DNA of 51,698 nt from Candidatus Magasanikbacteria bacterium GW2011_GWC2_37_14 (GCA_000990355.1 LBSX01000009.1:1-51698), one strand, 5' to 3'; shown: positions 32,127 to 41,535, numbered from the stretch's first letter. The notes: generated by a model not told the origin, from the letters alone. Made by a program: numbers and translations.

Positions 32127-32510
32127 TTAATTACCCAAAACTTTTCGTACTTTTTCTACAACTTCTGATGGTTTAAAATGAGCCTTAATTAAATAATCCA
32201 CAGCTCCCATTTGTAAACCTTTTTCTACATCGTCTTTTTGACCTAAATTGGTAAGTAAAATCACGGGAATATCTTTGGTACTTGGTTCTTTTTTTAAAGC
32301 TTCCAAAACCATAAAGCCATCCATTTTGGGTAAAAGAATATCTAACAGAATCACATCGGGAAGTTTTTTCTTAGCTTCATCTACTCCGGCTTCACCATTA
32401 TCGGCGGTAAATACTTTAAAACCTTCCATTTCAAATTTGGTTTTATAAATATTGGCTAAAAAATTATCATCTTCAACCAACAGTACATTATTCTTTTTTA
32501 TTTCAGTCAT
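32127..32510 (-). CDS. Single-domain response regulator (CheY/PilG-like)
   Basis: A 127-residue receiver domain without output domain. The acidic pair is in LLVEDDNFLA (about 16-17), the phosphorylated aspartate in VILLDILLPKMDG (about 57), the threonine in VILLTNLG (about 87), and the lysine in DYLIKAHFKPSE (about 109). The position between pilin and pilM suggests control of pilus activity. No histidine kinase lies in the window. Confidence 0.93.
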   Translation of the reverse strand: MTEIKKNNVLLVEDDNFLANIYKTKFEMEGFKVFTADNGEAGVDEAKKKLPDVILLDILLPKMDGFMVLEALKKEPSTKDIPVILLTNLGQKDDVEKGLQMGAVDYLIKAHFKPSEVVEKVRKVLGN

Positions 32511-32551
32511 ATTGTTTTAATTATTATAACAAACTTTAAAATAAGCTTCAA

Positions 32552-33682
32552 CTAGTATATCATTCTCATACCCAATCCCAAAGCCACAGCCATCCGTGGA
32601 CCAATACTATCCAGAACTTTTTTTAATTCTTCCTGATACACCACTCTGGCCCAAGGATCACCAATAAAAACACGCATAGGAAATTTACTTTGAATTTCTT
32701 GCTGCAAAAAAGGTAAAACTGCCGACCCACCAGTAAGAATAATTTTTTCCGGGCGTTTGTTTTCATTACCGGTTTGATGTAAATACAAATCAAAGCTATA
32801 TTCGATTTCTTTTATAATAGGATTTAAAAATGCTGAAAAATCTTCGCTGTTAAACTTATTAGCGATATTTCTGGATAAATCAACTTTAATTTGTTGTACT
32901 GCTACTTTGTCTAAACCCAAAATACGCTGTAAAATTGCGTCTACAGTATTACCACCAACGGTAATGCTTCTGTGAGTAATGGGTAAGCTTTGTTCCGTAA
33001 TAAAAAAACTAGTACGTTCGGCACCAACGTCTACAATCATAGAAGTTGAGGTATCTCTACCCACCAAGGAACGCACCAAAGCAAAAGGTTCGGTTTCTAA
33101 TTCTTTTAATTGCAGACCGGCTTTTTGAAAAATTGCTGAATAAAAAGCCACTAACTCGCGTGGAGCAGCTGTAACCAAGACTCTTAAAAATTTTTCTTTC
33201 CCCTTCTCGGTCTCAAGACTGGGAATTAACTGGAATACTACCTGCATTTCTTCGATTGGCCGAGGAAGCATTTTTTTGATTTCGGCCATAACAATATGCT
33301 CTAATTCATTTTTTTCTACAACTGGTAAATTTACCACGGCATGAAAAACATATGATACTGGTAAACTAGCAACCGTGTTGGTAGTAGTAACTTTGGCTTT
33401 TTTAAGCAAAACCTTTAGAAGTTCGGCATACTGTGTTACCCGAGGGTCATCTAAGGTAGGAATGTTCTGTTCTTTTTTCTTTTCCGAAAAATTTTTATTT
33501 AAAAGCAAATCCTCGGCAGACTTTTCTTTGAATTCTGGAAGATGTATATCTAAACTTTGTTCGGCAATACCATAGGTCCACAATTCTGGCCTATTTTTTA
33601 CTTTATGAAGTTCAACTAATTTTATTCCGCCACTGCCAATATCTACACCTAAATATGATTCTGATTTAGAAAACAAAGACAT
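32552..33682 (-). CDS. pilM: Type IV pilus assembly ATPase-like protein PilM
   Basis: A 376-residue actin-fold cytoplasmic protein of the pilus inner-membrane platform. YLGVDIGSGGIKLVEL is the phosphate-1 motif, MIVDVGAERTSFFI the phosphate-2 motif and IILTGGSAVLPFL the adenosine motif. The region AELLKVLLKKAKVTTTNTVASLPVSYVFHAVVNLP is typical PilM. ATG 33682 is chosen. Twenty-six further codons are open but read through the promoter. PilN/O partners are not adjacent, as they would be in classical operons. Confidence 0.93.
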   Translation of the reverse strand: MSLFSKSESYLGVDIGSGGIKLVELHKVKNRPELWTYGIAEQSLDIHLPEFKEKSAEDLLLNKNFSEKKKEQNIPTLDDPRVTQYAELLKVLLKKAKVTTTNTVASLPVSYVFHAVVNLPVVEKNELEHIVMAEIKKMLPRPIEEMQVVFQLIPSLETEKGKEKFLRVLVTAAPRELVAFYSAIFQKAGLQLKELETEPFALVRSLVGRDTSTSMIVDVGAERTSFFITEQSLPITHRSITVGGNTVDAILQRILGLDKVAVQQIKVDLSRNIANKFNSEDFSAFLNPIIKEIEYSFDLYLHQTGNENKRPEKIILTGGSAVLPFLQQEIQSKFPMRVFIGDPWARVVYQEELKKVLDSIGPRMAVALGLGMRMIY

Positions 33683-33691
33683 AGTAAAAAT

Positions 33692-33721
33692 ATTATACCA
33701 CATTTTTAAATACACTACTAA
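33692..33721 (-). promoter_or_regulatory. Promoter of pilM, leaderless
   Basis: Extended -10 TGGTATAAT lies 9 bp before ATG. The -35 TTAGTA at 18 bp is weak. Confidence 0.62.
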
Positions 33722-33754
33722 TATATCCACAAGGGAACAAGATATTCTTTGTTT

Positions 33755-33813
33755 TGTCATCCTGAATTTATTTCAGGATCCCAATGAGATGCTGAAATAA
33801 ATTCAGGATGACA
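33755..33813. repeat. Family A repeat between pilM and cysS
   Basis: 59 bp, TGTCATCCTGAA ... TTCAGGATGACA, in the divergent promoter region. Confidence 0.92.
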
Positions 33814-33820
33814 ACAACGC

Positions 33821-33849
33821 TTTACTACTCTTTTAGAATCCGTTATAAT
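33821..33849 (+). promoter_or_regulatory. Promoter of cysS, near-leaderless
   Basis: TTTACT, 17 bp, TATAAT, then nine bases and the ATG at 33859. The expected leader is 2-3 nt. Confidence 0.78.
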
Positions 33850-33858
33850 ATTAACACT

Positions 33859-35337
33859 ATGTTAAAAATTTATAACACACTTAATAAACAAATTGAGGAA
33901 TTCAAACCCGTCTACACTAGAGCTACGCCGGGCAAGCTCTTACAAAAAAAGATTGGACTATATACGTGCGGGCCAACTGTTTACAACTACGCTCATATTG
34001 GTAATTTGCGTACTTATGTTTTTGAAGACATTTTAAAAAGAGCATTAAAATATAATGGCTACAAAATTAACCATGTAATGAACATTACTGATGTGGGCCA
34101 CTTAACTTCGGATGCCGACGAGGGTGAAGATAAATTGGAAAAAGGTGCTAAACGCGAAAATAAAACAGTCTGGGAAATTGCCGAATTTTATACTAAAAAA
34201 TTTCAAGAAAATTTACTAGATTTAAACATACTAGAACCCGATGTTTGGTGCAAAGCTACCGACCATATTAAGGAACAAATTAAACTAGTACAAACTTTGA
34301 TAAACAAAGGCTATACTTATGAAACCAACGATGGCATATATTTTGATACTACCAAAGTGGCTGATTATGGCAAACTAGCTAATTTACAAAACCAAGAATT
34401 AAAAGCTGGCGCCCGTATTGAAATGGGTGAAAAGAAAAATCCCCATGATTTTGCTCTGTGGAAGTGGAGCGAGCGTCACAGCGAGCGACATCCTGAGCGA
34501 CCCGAGGGAGTCGAAGGATCCCCCACCAAGAAACGCCAAATGGAATGGCACGCTCCCTTCGGCACGGCTCAGGGCAAGTCTGGTCGTATGGGTTTTCCTG
34601 GCTGGCACATAGAATGTAGCGCCATGAGTATAAAATATTTGGGCGAACAATTCGATCTTCATTGTGGTGGCATTGACCATGTTTCTATTCACCATACCAA
34701 TGAAATTGCTCAATCTGAGGCTGTAACTGACAAAAAACCCTGGGTTAAGTACTGGCTACATGGAGAATTTTTGAATATGGGCTCAGATAAGATGTCTAAA
34801 GCTGGAGATAACTTTGTTACTTTGGATACTTTAAAAGAAAAAGGGATTTCTCCACTCGCCTATCGCTACTTATTATTACAAACACATTACCGCAAACAAT
34901 TAACTTTTTCTTGGGAAGCACTCGAAGCCGCACAAGCAGGTTTAGATCATCTATATGAAGAAGTTCTTAAAGTCCATAAAGTCCCAAAGTCCATAAAGTC
35001 CGAAGCAATAAGCGAAAAATTCCAAGAAGCAATTAACAACGACCTAGACACCCCCAAAGCTTTGGCAATTGTATGGGAAGCAATAAAAAATAAAGAAATT
35101 GATTACAAAACATTGTTAAAATTTGATAAAATATTGGGGCTCAATTTTAGCAATGTAACAATACAACAATCTAGCAATGAAATAATTCCAGATGAAATTA
35201 ATAAACTTTTAGATCTTCGCCAACAAGCCCGCGCCGAAAAAAACTGGGCAGAATCTGACAGATTGCGTGAAGAAATTACAAAACTTGGGTATGAAGTAGA
35301 AGATACTAATGAGGGACAAAAAATTACTAAAATTTAA
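33859..35337 (+). CDS. cysS: Cysteinyl-tRNA synthetase with repeat-derived insert
   Basis: A 492-residue class I synthetase. Zinc/cysteine site [13 protein letters not shown] (HIGN at 46-49), [25 protein letters not shown] and KMSKA (about 311) are all present. The segment between ALWKWSE and PGWHIECS is enlarged. Residues about 204-240 contain [14 protein letters not shown] and [11 protein letters not shown], translations of two repeat words at 34470-34527 and 34549-34580. The insert lies in the loop just before the PGWHIEC zinc-ligand motif of the catalytic domain. ATG 33859 is chosen by homology and promoter position. Confidence 0.95.
   Translation: MLKIYNTLNKQIEEFKPVYTRATPGKLLQKKIGLYTCGPTVYNYAHIGNLRTYVFEDILKRALKYNGYKINHVMNITDVGHLTSDADEGEDKLEKGAKRENKTVWEIAEFYTKKFQENLLDLNILEPDVWCKATDHIKEQIKLVQTLINKGYTYETNDGIYFDTTKVADYGKLANLQNQELKAGARIEMGEKKNPHDFALWKWSERHSERHPERPEGVEGSPTKKRQMEWHAPFGTAQGKSGRMGFPGWHIECSAMSIKYLGEQFDLHCGGIDHVSIHHTNEIAQSEAVTDKKPWVKYWLHGEFLNMGSDKMSKAGDNFVTLDTLKEKGISPLAYRYLLLQTHYRKQLTFSWEALEAAQAGLDHLYEEVLKVHKVPKSIKSEAISEKFQEAINNDLDTPKALAIVWEAIKNKEIDYKTLLKFDKILGLNFSNVTIQQSSNEIIPDEINKLLDLRQQARAEKNWAESDRLREEITKLGYEVEDTNEGQKITKI
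34470..34580. repeat. Repeat-derived segment inside cysS
   Basis: Two repeat words, CCTGAGCGACCCGAGGGAGT with GTCGAAGGATCC, and CCCTTCGGCACGGCTCAGGG. Similar words occur in the rpmA leader (16972-16995) and at 17470. Confidence 0.75.
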
Positions 35338-35363
35338 TTTTTAAATCATTTTATATAAAAGAT

Positions 35364-36005
35364 ATGACCAACAAAGCCAAAGGGATACTTTTTTTGGTAG
35401 GACCAATAGTTTTATTAGCGGTAATATTAATGGGATATGCCATAAGCAGTTTTGTAATGGCACAAAGTTATCGCCAAGAAATTTTACAAACAACCAATTC
35501 CACAACTACTTTTGGCTTAAACAATCCCAACGAATTAGGTTTGGCTAAACATGACTTAAGAACTACTACAGCTAGTATTATAAGAGTTTCACTTGGTTTC
35601 TTGGGAATTATTGCTGTCCTCTTGATTTTTGTCGGAATTCCTTTGGGAATTTACTTCTTATCCAAAAAAGACTTAACTGAGAACAACCTTTCTGCTTTAC
35701 AAAACGATGATAAATATAAAAACTTAACTCCAGAACAAATTACTTATATCCACAAATTTTCCTGGGGAGCTTTTATTGCATCGGGAATTTGGCCTTGGGG
35801 TAACAAACTTTATCTTTGGGGAATTTTGGCTTTTATTCCTTTAATTGGTATTTATGTTTGGATTAGATTGGCAATAGAAGGTAGAAAACTTGCTTGGGAA
35901 CAAGGTGGTTGGACAAATTTTGAACAATTTAAAAATCGCCAAAAAATCATGGCTTGGATAATTCTAGCAATCATAATTTTAGCTTTTTTAGGAAATTTAA
36001 GTTAA
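35364..36005 (+). CDS. Multi-pass membrane protein, CPR-type hypothetical
   Basis: A 213-residue product. A helix at about residues 8-33, a soluble loop, a second helix at about 75-99 (FLGIIAVLLIFVGIPLGIYFL) and a soluble part with LTPEQITYIHKFSWGAFIASGIWPWGNKLYLWG are followed by helices at about 150-167 and 195-211. The FSWGAFIASGIWPWGN block resembles DUF2628/membrane-sensor-like proteins but I cannot assign a family. It lies 26 bp after cysS and may be co-transcribed with it. A strong terminator follows. Confidence 0.75.
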   Translation: MTNKAKGILFLVGPIVLLAVILMGYAISSFVMAQSYRQEILQTTNSTTTFGLNNPNELGLAKHDLRTTTASIIRVSLGFLGIIAVLLIFVGIPLGIYFLSKKDLTENNLSALQNDDKYKNLTPEQITYIHKFSWGAFIASGIWPWGNKLYLWGILAFIPLIGIYVWIRLAIEGRKLAWEQGGWTNFEQFKNRQKIMAWIILAIIILAFLGNLS

Positions 36006-36019
36006 TATATGTTATCAAC

Positions 36020-36050
36020 AAGGGCTAGAAATAGCCCTTTTTTATTTTTT
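36020..36050 (+). terminator. Terminator after the membrane protein gene
   Basis: AAGGGCTA-gaaa-TAGCCCTT followed by TTTTATTTTTT. Confidence 0.92.
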
Positions 36051-36051
36051 C

Positions 36052-36060
36052 TGGTATAAT
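36052..36060 (+). promoter_or_regulatory. Extended -10 promoter of the VirD4-like cluster
   Basis: TGGTATAAT directly behind the terminator. No -35 is visible. The leader of about 40 nt contains CGGAAAAAATTTTCCG, a palindrome that could pair. Confidence 0.55.
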
Positions 36061-36106
36061 ATGTTTGTATAAAAAACAACGGAAAAAATTTTCCGCATTT
36101 TCTGCT

Positions 36107-36640
36107 ATGACCAACAATTTTCCTCCCTTGCCAACCGAAATTCCTGGCTTTAACCCGACAGAAAACAAAACAAATAATTTGCCACAAACTCCAGAAACAA
36201 CTAGTGTTGAATCTTTGGCACCCGAAAAACAACCAGAAAATCCAGAACAAAAACCAATTATTCAAGAACAAGAAAACAATTTTTTGGAAGAAGCAATTGG
36301 CGGTCTTAAACAACGTTTAAAAACTAGCAAAAAAACCAAACAAATTCCCCAAGTAAAAGATCCCATTACCATTGATATCGAAAAAATAATGGAACAAGAG
36401 CTAACTGATGCTTACAAAGAACTTACCCCAGCTCAACAACAAGCTTTTAAAATAAAAGGTGAAGAAACTGCCTGGGAAATTAGAGCCTTACTCAAACAAA
36501 CTCATGTACAAATCAAAAAAGTATTTCGTTTGCTTTTGGAATGGTTAAAAATGTTGCCTGGAATAAACCGTTTCTTTTTGGAACAAGAAGCCAAAATAAA
36601 AACCGACAAAATTATTTCTCTTAAAGAAAAACACAAATAA
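36107..36640 (+). CDS. Proline/glutamine-rich cytoplasmic protein next to the VirD4-like ATPase
   Basis: A 177-residue product, not recognised. The N-terminal 75 residues are disordered (PPLPTEIPGFNPTENKTN, PEKQPENPEQKP). The C-terminal half is helical with a conserved-looking core ELTDAYKELTPAQQQAFKIKGEETA and basic end. ATG 36107 is preferred over a TTG at 36065. It lies 4 bp before the ATPase gene and is probably a partner or substrate adaptor of it. Confidence 0.75.
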   Translation: MTNNFPPLPTEIPGFNPTENKTNNLPQTPETTSVESLAPEKQPENPEQKPIIQEQENNFLEEAIGGLKQRLKTSKKTKQIPQVKDPITIDIEKIMEQELTDAYKELTPAQQQAFKIKGEETAWEIRALLKQTHVQIKKVFRLLLEWLKMLPGINRFFLEQEAKIKTDKIISLKEKHK

Positions 36641-36644
36641 AATT

Positions 36645-39224
36645 ATGACCATTTTGCAACTTGGTCCTGCTTATTTTCCAGCATACTCACCTGCTTCCCC
36701 ATCACTATTCCAAAGTGACATGTTTTTAAACTTTATTTTGGTAGTAATTGGCTTAGCTATTATTACGGCTATTTTATTTTTATTAAAAGCAATCTTACGT
36801 TCTAATTTAAAAGAAACAGAAGCTTTTCACCGCATAGTTTTACAAATTATTGTACCCCGCGAAAGAAAATCCGAAGGACAAGGCAACCAAAACAACCAAG
36901 AAGAAAGATTGGAACAAGTAAAAGAAGAAATTGGCATTACCGAAACCTTTTTTTCGGCAATTGCTGGCTTACACGCTCAAAAAGGCCTGTTGCATTGGTT
37001 ACGCGGACGCAATGATCATTTTGCTTGTGAAATTGTTTCACATAAAAATTTAATTACTTTTTATGTGGCGGTACCAAAAAAATTACAACCTTTTATCGAA
37101 CAACAGATTCATGCCCAATACCCTTATGCCCAAATAGAACAGATGACTGATTATAATATTTTTACCGAAAAAAGCACTATTGTCGGCGCTTATTTAAAAG
37201 ACAAACAAAAACACATTTTTCCCTTTAAAACGTACAAAAAAATGGATTCTGACCCGCTCATGCCCTTGCTTAACGTTTTATCAAAAACTCAAGAAAACAA
37301 CAGTTCCTTAGCTATTCAATACGTCCTTCGTCCGGCACATCATCGTTGGCGCCGCAAAGGAGCACGAATTGTGCGCGAAGTAAAAAAAGGCGAAAAATTT
37401 GAACACATTGCCCATCATAGCATTTTTACTTTAGAACTTTTAAAATCTTTAAAAACTTTAGGGAGCATGTTTAGTGACAACAAAAATAAAAAAGAAGATC
37501 ATCACTATCAACTAACTTCCATGGAAGAAGAGATGCTTAAAGGTATTGAAGAAAAACTATCCAAAGGTGGACTGGATGTAAATATTCGACTTTTGAGTGC
37601 TTCGGATGATGGTGAAATTGCCAAAATGAATTTGGATAATTTGGTAAATTCTTATTCTCAATACAATTTGTATCGTTATGGCAATGAATTTTTTGCGGCC
37701 GTACCAAAAAATCAAAGTAAACTGATTCGTGATTTTATTTACCGTTCTTATGTAGACAACAAACGTTTAATATTTAATACCGAGGAAATGGCCAGTTTTT
37801 GGCATTTACCATTACACTCTACCGAAGCCCCAAATATTAAATGGCTAATGGGCCGTAATGCTCCTCCCCCACCAAATTTGCCAAGCACTGGCTTGCTCTT
37901 GGGCTATGTAGATTATCGCGGACACAAAGTGAATGTACACATGAACCCCGAAGATCGCCGTCGACATCTTTATACTATTGGTAAATCTGGTGGCGGTAAA
38001 TCGGTATTTATTTCTGGTTTGGCTATCCAAGATATTGTGGCTGGTCATGGTGTGTGTGTAGTAGACCCGCATGGTGATTTGGTGGAATATATTTTACAAC
38101 ACATTCCCAAAGAACGTGCCGATGATGTAATTATTTTTGATCCTTCGGATACTGCACGACCAGTTGGTTTAAACATGCTCGAAGCCAAAAGTGAAGATCA
38201 AAAAGATTTTGCCGTACAAGAAATGATTTCTATTTTTTATAAATTATTTCCTCCAGAAATGATTGGGCCAATGTTTGAACACCAAATGCGCAATGTAATG
38301 CTTACTTTAATGGCTGACATTCAAAACCCAGGCACAATTATTGATATTCCTCGCATGTTTACCGATGATGATTATGTGAAAATTTATTTAAAAAAATTAA
38401 AAGATCCAGTAGTGCGCGCTTTTTGGGAAAAAGAAATGGCCAAAACTTCTGATTTTCACAAATCAGAAATGTTGGGTTACTTAATTTCCAAAGTTGGACG
38501 TTTTGTGGAAAATGATATGATGCGTAATATTATGGGCCAACAACAGTCTGGTTTTAATTTCCGCGATATAATGGACAACCAAAAAATATTACTCGTTAAT
38601 TTGGCCAAAGGTAAGACTGGTGAAGTAAATGCCAAACTTTTGGGTTTAATTGTGGTAGCCAAATTACAAATGGCTGCCATGGGTCGCGCTGATTTACCCG
38701 AAGACCAACGTAAAGATTTTTTCCTCTATATCGACGAGTTCCAAAACTTTGTGACTGATTCTATTGCTACAATTTTGTCCGAAGCGCGTAAATACCGTTT
38801 AGATCTTATTATTGCTCACCAATATATGGCTCAACTTATGGACGACAAAGGCAAATCCCCTATTCGCGACGCTGTGCTTGGTAATGCTGGTACCATTCTT
38901 TCGGCCCGTATTGGCCCCGATGATGCCGAGGTCTTGGCCAAAGAATTTGCTCCCACTTTTGGCTCATACGATTTGTTAAATGCGCCAGAATTTTCTTGGT
39001 ATACCAAACTTTTAATCAACAATACTGCTTCCAAACCATTTTTAATGAAATCTTTTCCACCCAAAGTTGGCAACAAAGAATTGGCAGCCGCAATCAAAGA
39101 ATTATCAAGACTTAAATATGGTCGTGATAAAACAATTGTCGAAGCCGAAATTATGGAACGCACGAAACTTGGAGTAAGTGTAAGTGAAGGCAACAAAGCC
39201 GAGATGATAGAGGCGTCGTTGTAA
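36645..39224 (+). CDS. VirD4/TraD-like membrane ATPase (TraM-recognition type)
   Basis: An 859-residue P-loop ATPase. One N-terminal helix at about residues 28-50 (LNFILVVIGLAIITAILFLL), then a large region of two ferredoxin-like halves, then Walker A GKSGGGKS (about 446-453), CVVDPHGDLVEYIL and Walker B FLYIDEFQNF (about 693). The arginine region AHQYMAQL follows. The C-terminal half matches type IV coupling proteins (TraD/VirD4 with TraM-recognition). CPR genomes carry such proteins without a full conjugation system. A role in DNA or protein export, or in competence, is inferred from family and context. Confidence 0.9.
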   Translation: MTILQLGPAYFPAYSPASPSLFQSDMFLNFILVVIGLAIITAILFLLKAILRSNLKETEAFHRIVLQIIVPRERKSEGQGNQNNQEERLEQVKEEIGITETFFSAIAGLHAQKGLLHWLRGRNDHFACEIVSHKNLITFYVAVPKKLQPFIEQQIHAQYPYAQIEQMTDYNIFTEKSTIVGAYLKDKQKHIFPFKTYKKMDSDPLMPLLNVLSKTQENNSSLAIQYVLRPAHHRWRRKGARIVREVKKGEKFEHIAHHSIFTLELLKSLKTLGSMFSDNKNKKEDHHYQLTSMEEEMLKGIEEKLSKGGLDVNIRLLSASDDGEIAKMNLDNLVNSYSQYNLYRYGNEFFAAVPKNQSKLIRDFIYRSYVDNKRLIFNTEEMASFWHLPLHSTEAPNIKWLMGRNAPPPPNLPSTGLLLGYVDYRGHKVNVHMNPEDRRRHLYTIGKSGGGKSVFISGLAIQDIVAGHGVCVVDPHGDLVEYILQHIPKERADDVIIFDPSDTARPVGLNMLEAKSEDQKDFAVQEMISIFYKLFPPEMIGPMFEHQMRNVMLTLMADIQNPGTIIDIPRMFTDDDYVKIYLKKLKDPVVRAFWEKEMAKTSDFHKSEMLGYLISKVGRFVENDMMRNIMGQQQSGFNFRDIMDNQKILLVNLAKGKTGEVNAKLLGLIVVAKLQMAAMGRADLPEDQRKDFFLYIDEFQNFVTDSIATILSEARKYRLDLIIAHQYMAQLMDDKGKSPIRDAVLGNAGTILSARIGPDDAEVLAKEFAPTFGSYDLLNAPEFSWYTKLLINNTASKPFLMKSFPPKVGNKELAAAIKELSRLKYGRDKTIVEAEIMERTKLGVSVSEGNKAEMIEASL

Positions 39225-39226
39225 TC

Positions 39227-39366
39227 TGTCACCCTGAACTAGTTTCAGGGTCTTTTCCAAAACACATTTTACTTAAAATTAATCTATATGAAAGATGCTG
39301 AAATAAAACTTGTCCTGAAGATCCTGAAATAAATTCAGGATGACACTTTCAGGATTCAGCATGACA
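39227..39366. repeat. Composite family A repeat
   Basis: TGTCACCCTGAACTAGTTTCAGGGTC, a long centre, then GATGCTGAAATAAAACTTGTCC, GATCCTGAAATAAATTCAGG and a final CAGCATGACA. Nested copies lie back to back, as at 17366-17507. It begins 3 bp after the VirD4-like stop codon. Confidence 0.85.
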
Positions 39367-39379
39367 ATAACAAAAAAAT

Positions 39380-40300
39380 ATGCTCAAAAAAAATCTACTT
39401 CGAACATTAATTATCATTTGTTTGTTTTTTTTAATAACCATTCCAGTTTTTGCCAGCAAATATGGTTTGGATGAAGCCGCGGCCGAAACCACACTTTCCA
39501 AAACACCACTTATTACTACCATTGGTAATGGTATTGCCACTGTTTTATCATTTTTAGGTATAGTATTTTTTGGCTTACTAATTTATGCTGGTTTTAATTG
39601 GATGACTGCCCGCGGTAATACCGAAAAATCTTCTTCGGCCTTAAACACTATAATTGATGCCTTAATTGGTATTATTATAATTCTTTCGGCTTATGTAGCC
39701 ACTAATTTTGTCTTTGACAGTCTTAAACCAGCTAATATCAGTATTCCAACCACAAGTTCTTGTACCGACAAAGGTCCAGGCTGGGCCTGTAGAAGTATCT
39801 TTAGTTGTGGTTTAGAGACAGCTACCACTGATGTTAATGAAGCTAGAAAAGTTTGCGAAACCAATAGTGATAAATGTGCTTTAAATCTTTGTGCTGGTGG
39901 CTTGGATAATGTGTGCTGTAATAGCGGTGCAGTTGTTCCAGTGCCAGATACTGAAACAAAATGTTATACAGATTGTGGTGCCAATTTTAATTCTTGTCTT
40001 GCTATCACTACCACCACTGATGGCCATATAACAGAACCAATGGATAAAGGATGTATGGGCGCAACTTTTACAGATGGTGATTGTCCAACTCCTTGTGGCG
40101 GATCTCAAAATTTAAAAGGGATTGGTGAACCATGTGAAGAAGAAACAGACTGTTATGATGAATTAAGTTGCCAAGCAAAATCACTTAACGGACCTAAGAC
40201 ATGTTTACAAATCTGCACTACGCCAACTGATTGTGTAAATGTAAGTTTAGGAACTTGTTCACTTAAAACTGAAAATGGTAATTTTTACTGTACAGAATAA
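39380..40300 (+). CDS. VirB2-like membrane protein with cysteine-rich C-terminus
   Basis: A 306-residue protein. Signal peptide at about residues 1-26 (TLIIICLFFLITIPVFA). Two transmembrane helices follow at about 55-75 (VLSFLGIVFFGLLIYAGFNW) and 92-112 (ALIGIIIILSAYVATNFVF), the arrangement of VirB2/TrbC pilin subunits. The C-terminal 185 residues hold more than 20 cysteines in pairs (CTDKGPGWACRS, CCNSG, CYDELSCQ), so a secreted disulphide-rich domain is likely. It lies next to the VirD4-like ATPase, so it may be the surface part of the same export machine. Confidence 0.75.
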   Translation: MLKKNLLRTLIIICLFFLITIPVFASKYGLDEAAAETTLSKTPLITTIGNGIATVLSFLGIVFFGLLIYAGFNWMTARGNTEKSSSALNTIIDALIGIIIILSAYVATNFVFDSLKPANISIPTTSSCTDKGPGWACRSIFSCGLETATTDVNEARKVCETNSDKCALNLCAGGLDNVCCNSGAVVPVPDTETKCYTDCGANFNSCLAITTTTDGHITEPMDKGCMGATFTDGDCPTPCGGSQNLKGIGEPCEEETDCYDELSCQAKSLNGPKTCLQICTTPTDCVNVSLGTCSLKTENGNFYCTE

Positions 40301-40324
40301 ATAATAAAAACCAAAACAAAAAAT

Positions 40325-40966
40325 ATGAATTCAATAAATGATCTTTTAAACCAAAAAGCCGATGACCTATTCATGAACACAGATGACATTGTAACAGATA
40401 ACATGAACACAGTTAATGATGATAACACTACCGATGTTAAAGAAGAACCTAAAACCGAAGAACCAGTAGATTGGCAGGCTTTAAAAACTACTATTTACCA
40501 AATAAAAGACCAGTTAGATAGTGTCTTGCGTTTGATAAACAAAAATTTGCCAACCAGTAATAAAAATACTGGTGACAAAATTGTTTTGGACAGTGGTGAA
40601 GCAATTATTGAAGGTGTATTTAATGGCGAAAAAATGGTTGGCCCTGATGGCAAAGAATACAGCATTCCACCAAACTATGCTAGTAAATCAAAACTAGTAG
40701 AGGGCGATATTATGAAATTAACAATTACTAAAAATGGTTCTTTTATCTTTAAACAAATTGGTCCCATTGCTCGTAAACAAATAGTTGGCGAATTAGTGGC
40801 CAATGCCGACGAAACGTGGGCCGTATTGGCTAATGGTAAAACCTACAAAGTCCTTACTGCTTCAATTACTTTTTACAAAGGTCAATCTGGCAATGAAGTA
40901 GCCATACTCTTGCCCGAAGAGGGCGAAAGTGACTGGGCAGCAGTGGATAATGTAATTAAGAAATAA
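40325..40966 (+). CDS. CPR-type hypothetical protein with beta-rich C-terminus
   Basis: A 213-residue cytoplasmic product. The acidic N-terminal 60 residues (DDLFMNTDDIVTDNMN) are followed by a helix, then a beta-rich region with repeated GE-I motifs (VLDSGEAIIEGVF, GPDGKEYSIPPNYASKSKLVEGD, FKQIGPIARKQIVGEL). The order suggests an OB- or SH3-like fold. I know similar proteins in CPR genomes but no function. It is followed by a terminator shared with the convergent SWIB gene. Confidence 0.75.
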   Translation: MNSINDLLNQKADDLFMNTDDIVTDNMNTVNDDNTTDVKEEPKTEEPVDWQALKTTIYQIKDQLDSVLRLINKNLPTSNKNTGDKIVLDSGEAIIEGVFNGEKMVGPDGKEYSIPPNYASKSKLVEGDIMKLTITKNGSFIFKQIGPIARKQIVGELVANADETWAVLANGKTYKVLTASITFYKGQSGNEVAILLPEEGESDWAAVDNVIKK

Positions 40967-40995
40967 AAAACCCCGGGTTTATCCCGGGGTTTTAA
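40966..40995. terminator. Bidirectional terminator between 40325-40966 and the SWIB gene
   Basis: CCCCGGG-tttat-CCCGGGG with A-run before and TTTT after. Confidence 0.92.
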
Positions 40996-41003
40996 TTCTG
41001 TAA

Positions 41004-41261
41004 TTAACTTAAGTGTTTGGAAACCAATTTGGTCATTTCAAACATGTTTACTTCTTTTTTGCCACCAAATACTGGTAATAATTTTTCATCGGCAAAAATG
41101 TTTCTCTTGTTGGCTGGGTTTTGTAAATTAAGTTTTTTGATGTATTCCCAAAGTTTCTTTACTACTTGTGAACGTGGCATTGGGCCTTTGCCCACAACGG
41201 CTTCTAACTCTGCTGTAAGCTTGTACGGCTTCATTAAAGCCGGATTGGCTTTTCTAACCAT
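41004..41261 (-). CDS. SWIB/MDM2-domain protein
   Basis: An 85-residue protein covering a single SWIB domain: MKPYKLTAELEAVVGKGPMPRSQVVKKLWEYIKKLNLQ, then NPANKRNIFADEKLLPVFGGKKEVNMFEMTKLVSKHL. In eukaryotes the domain belongs to chromatin remodellers. Free-standing copies in Chlamydiae and CPR may act on DNA or topoisomerase. The local role is unknown. It is monocistronic with a good promoter. Confidence 0.93.
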   Translation of the reverse strand: MVRKANPALMKPYKLTAELEAVVGKGPMPRSQVVKKLWEYIKKLNLQNPANKRNIFADEKLLPVFGGKKEVNMFEMTKLVSKHLS

Positions 41262-41341
41262 AAGATTTAGGTTAAGGTTAATAAAACGTTATTTAAAGCT
41301 TTTCCTAACGTGGTTAAGATAAGCTAAATGATAACAACAAT

Positions 41342-41370
41342 AGTATAGCACAGTTCCTCCCCAAGGGCAA
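41342..41370 (-). promoter_or_regulatory. Promoter of the SWIB gene
   Basis: Minus strand: TTGCCC, 17 bp, extended -10 TGCTATACT. The leader is about 75 nt. Confidence 0.72.
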
Positions 41371-41421
41371 CAGGATAACTGTGGGGTGTGCATATCCTTA
41401 ATTAACTGATACTTATCATTG

Positions 41422-41450
41422 TTTACTTCACTAGATATATAAGATATAAT
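41422..41450 (+). promoter_or_regulatory. Promoter of dnaX
   Basis: TTTACT, 17 bp, TATAAT, about 80 nt before the chosen start. Confidence 0.75.
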
Positions 41451-41535
41451 ATTCTTGTTTTTCAATACCCATGAACTCAAATAGCTAGACAAATGTTTGA
41501 GTCATGTTATCTGTTTTAATGTCTTCATGAATATT

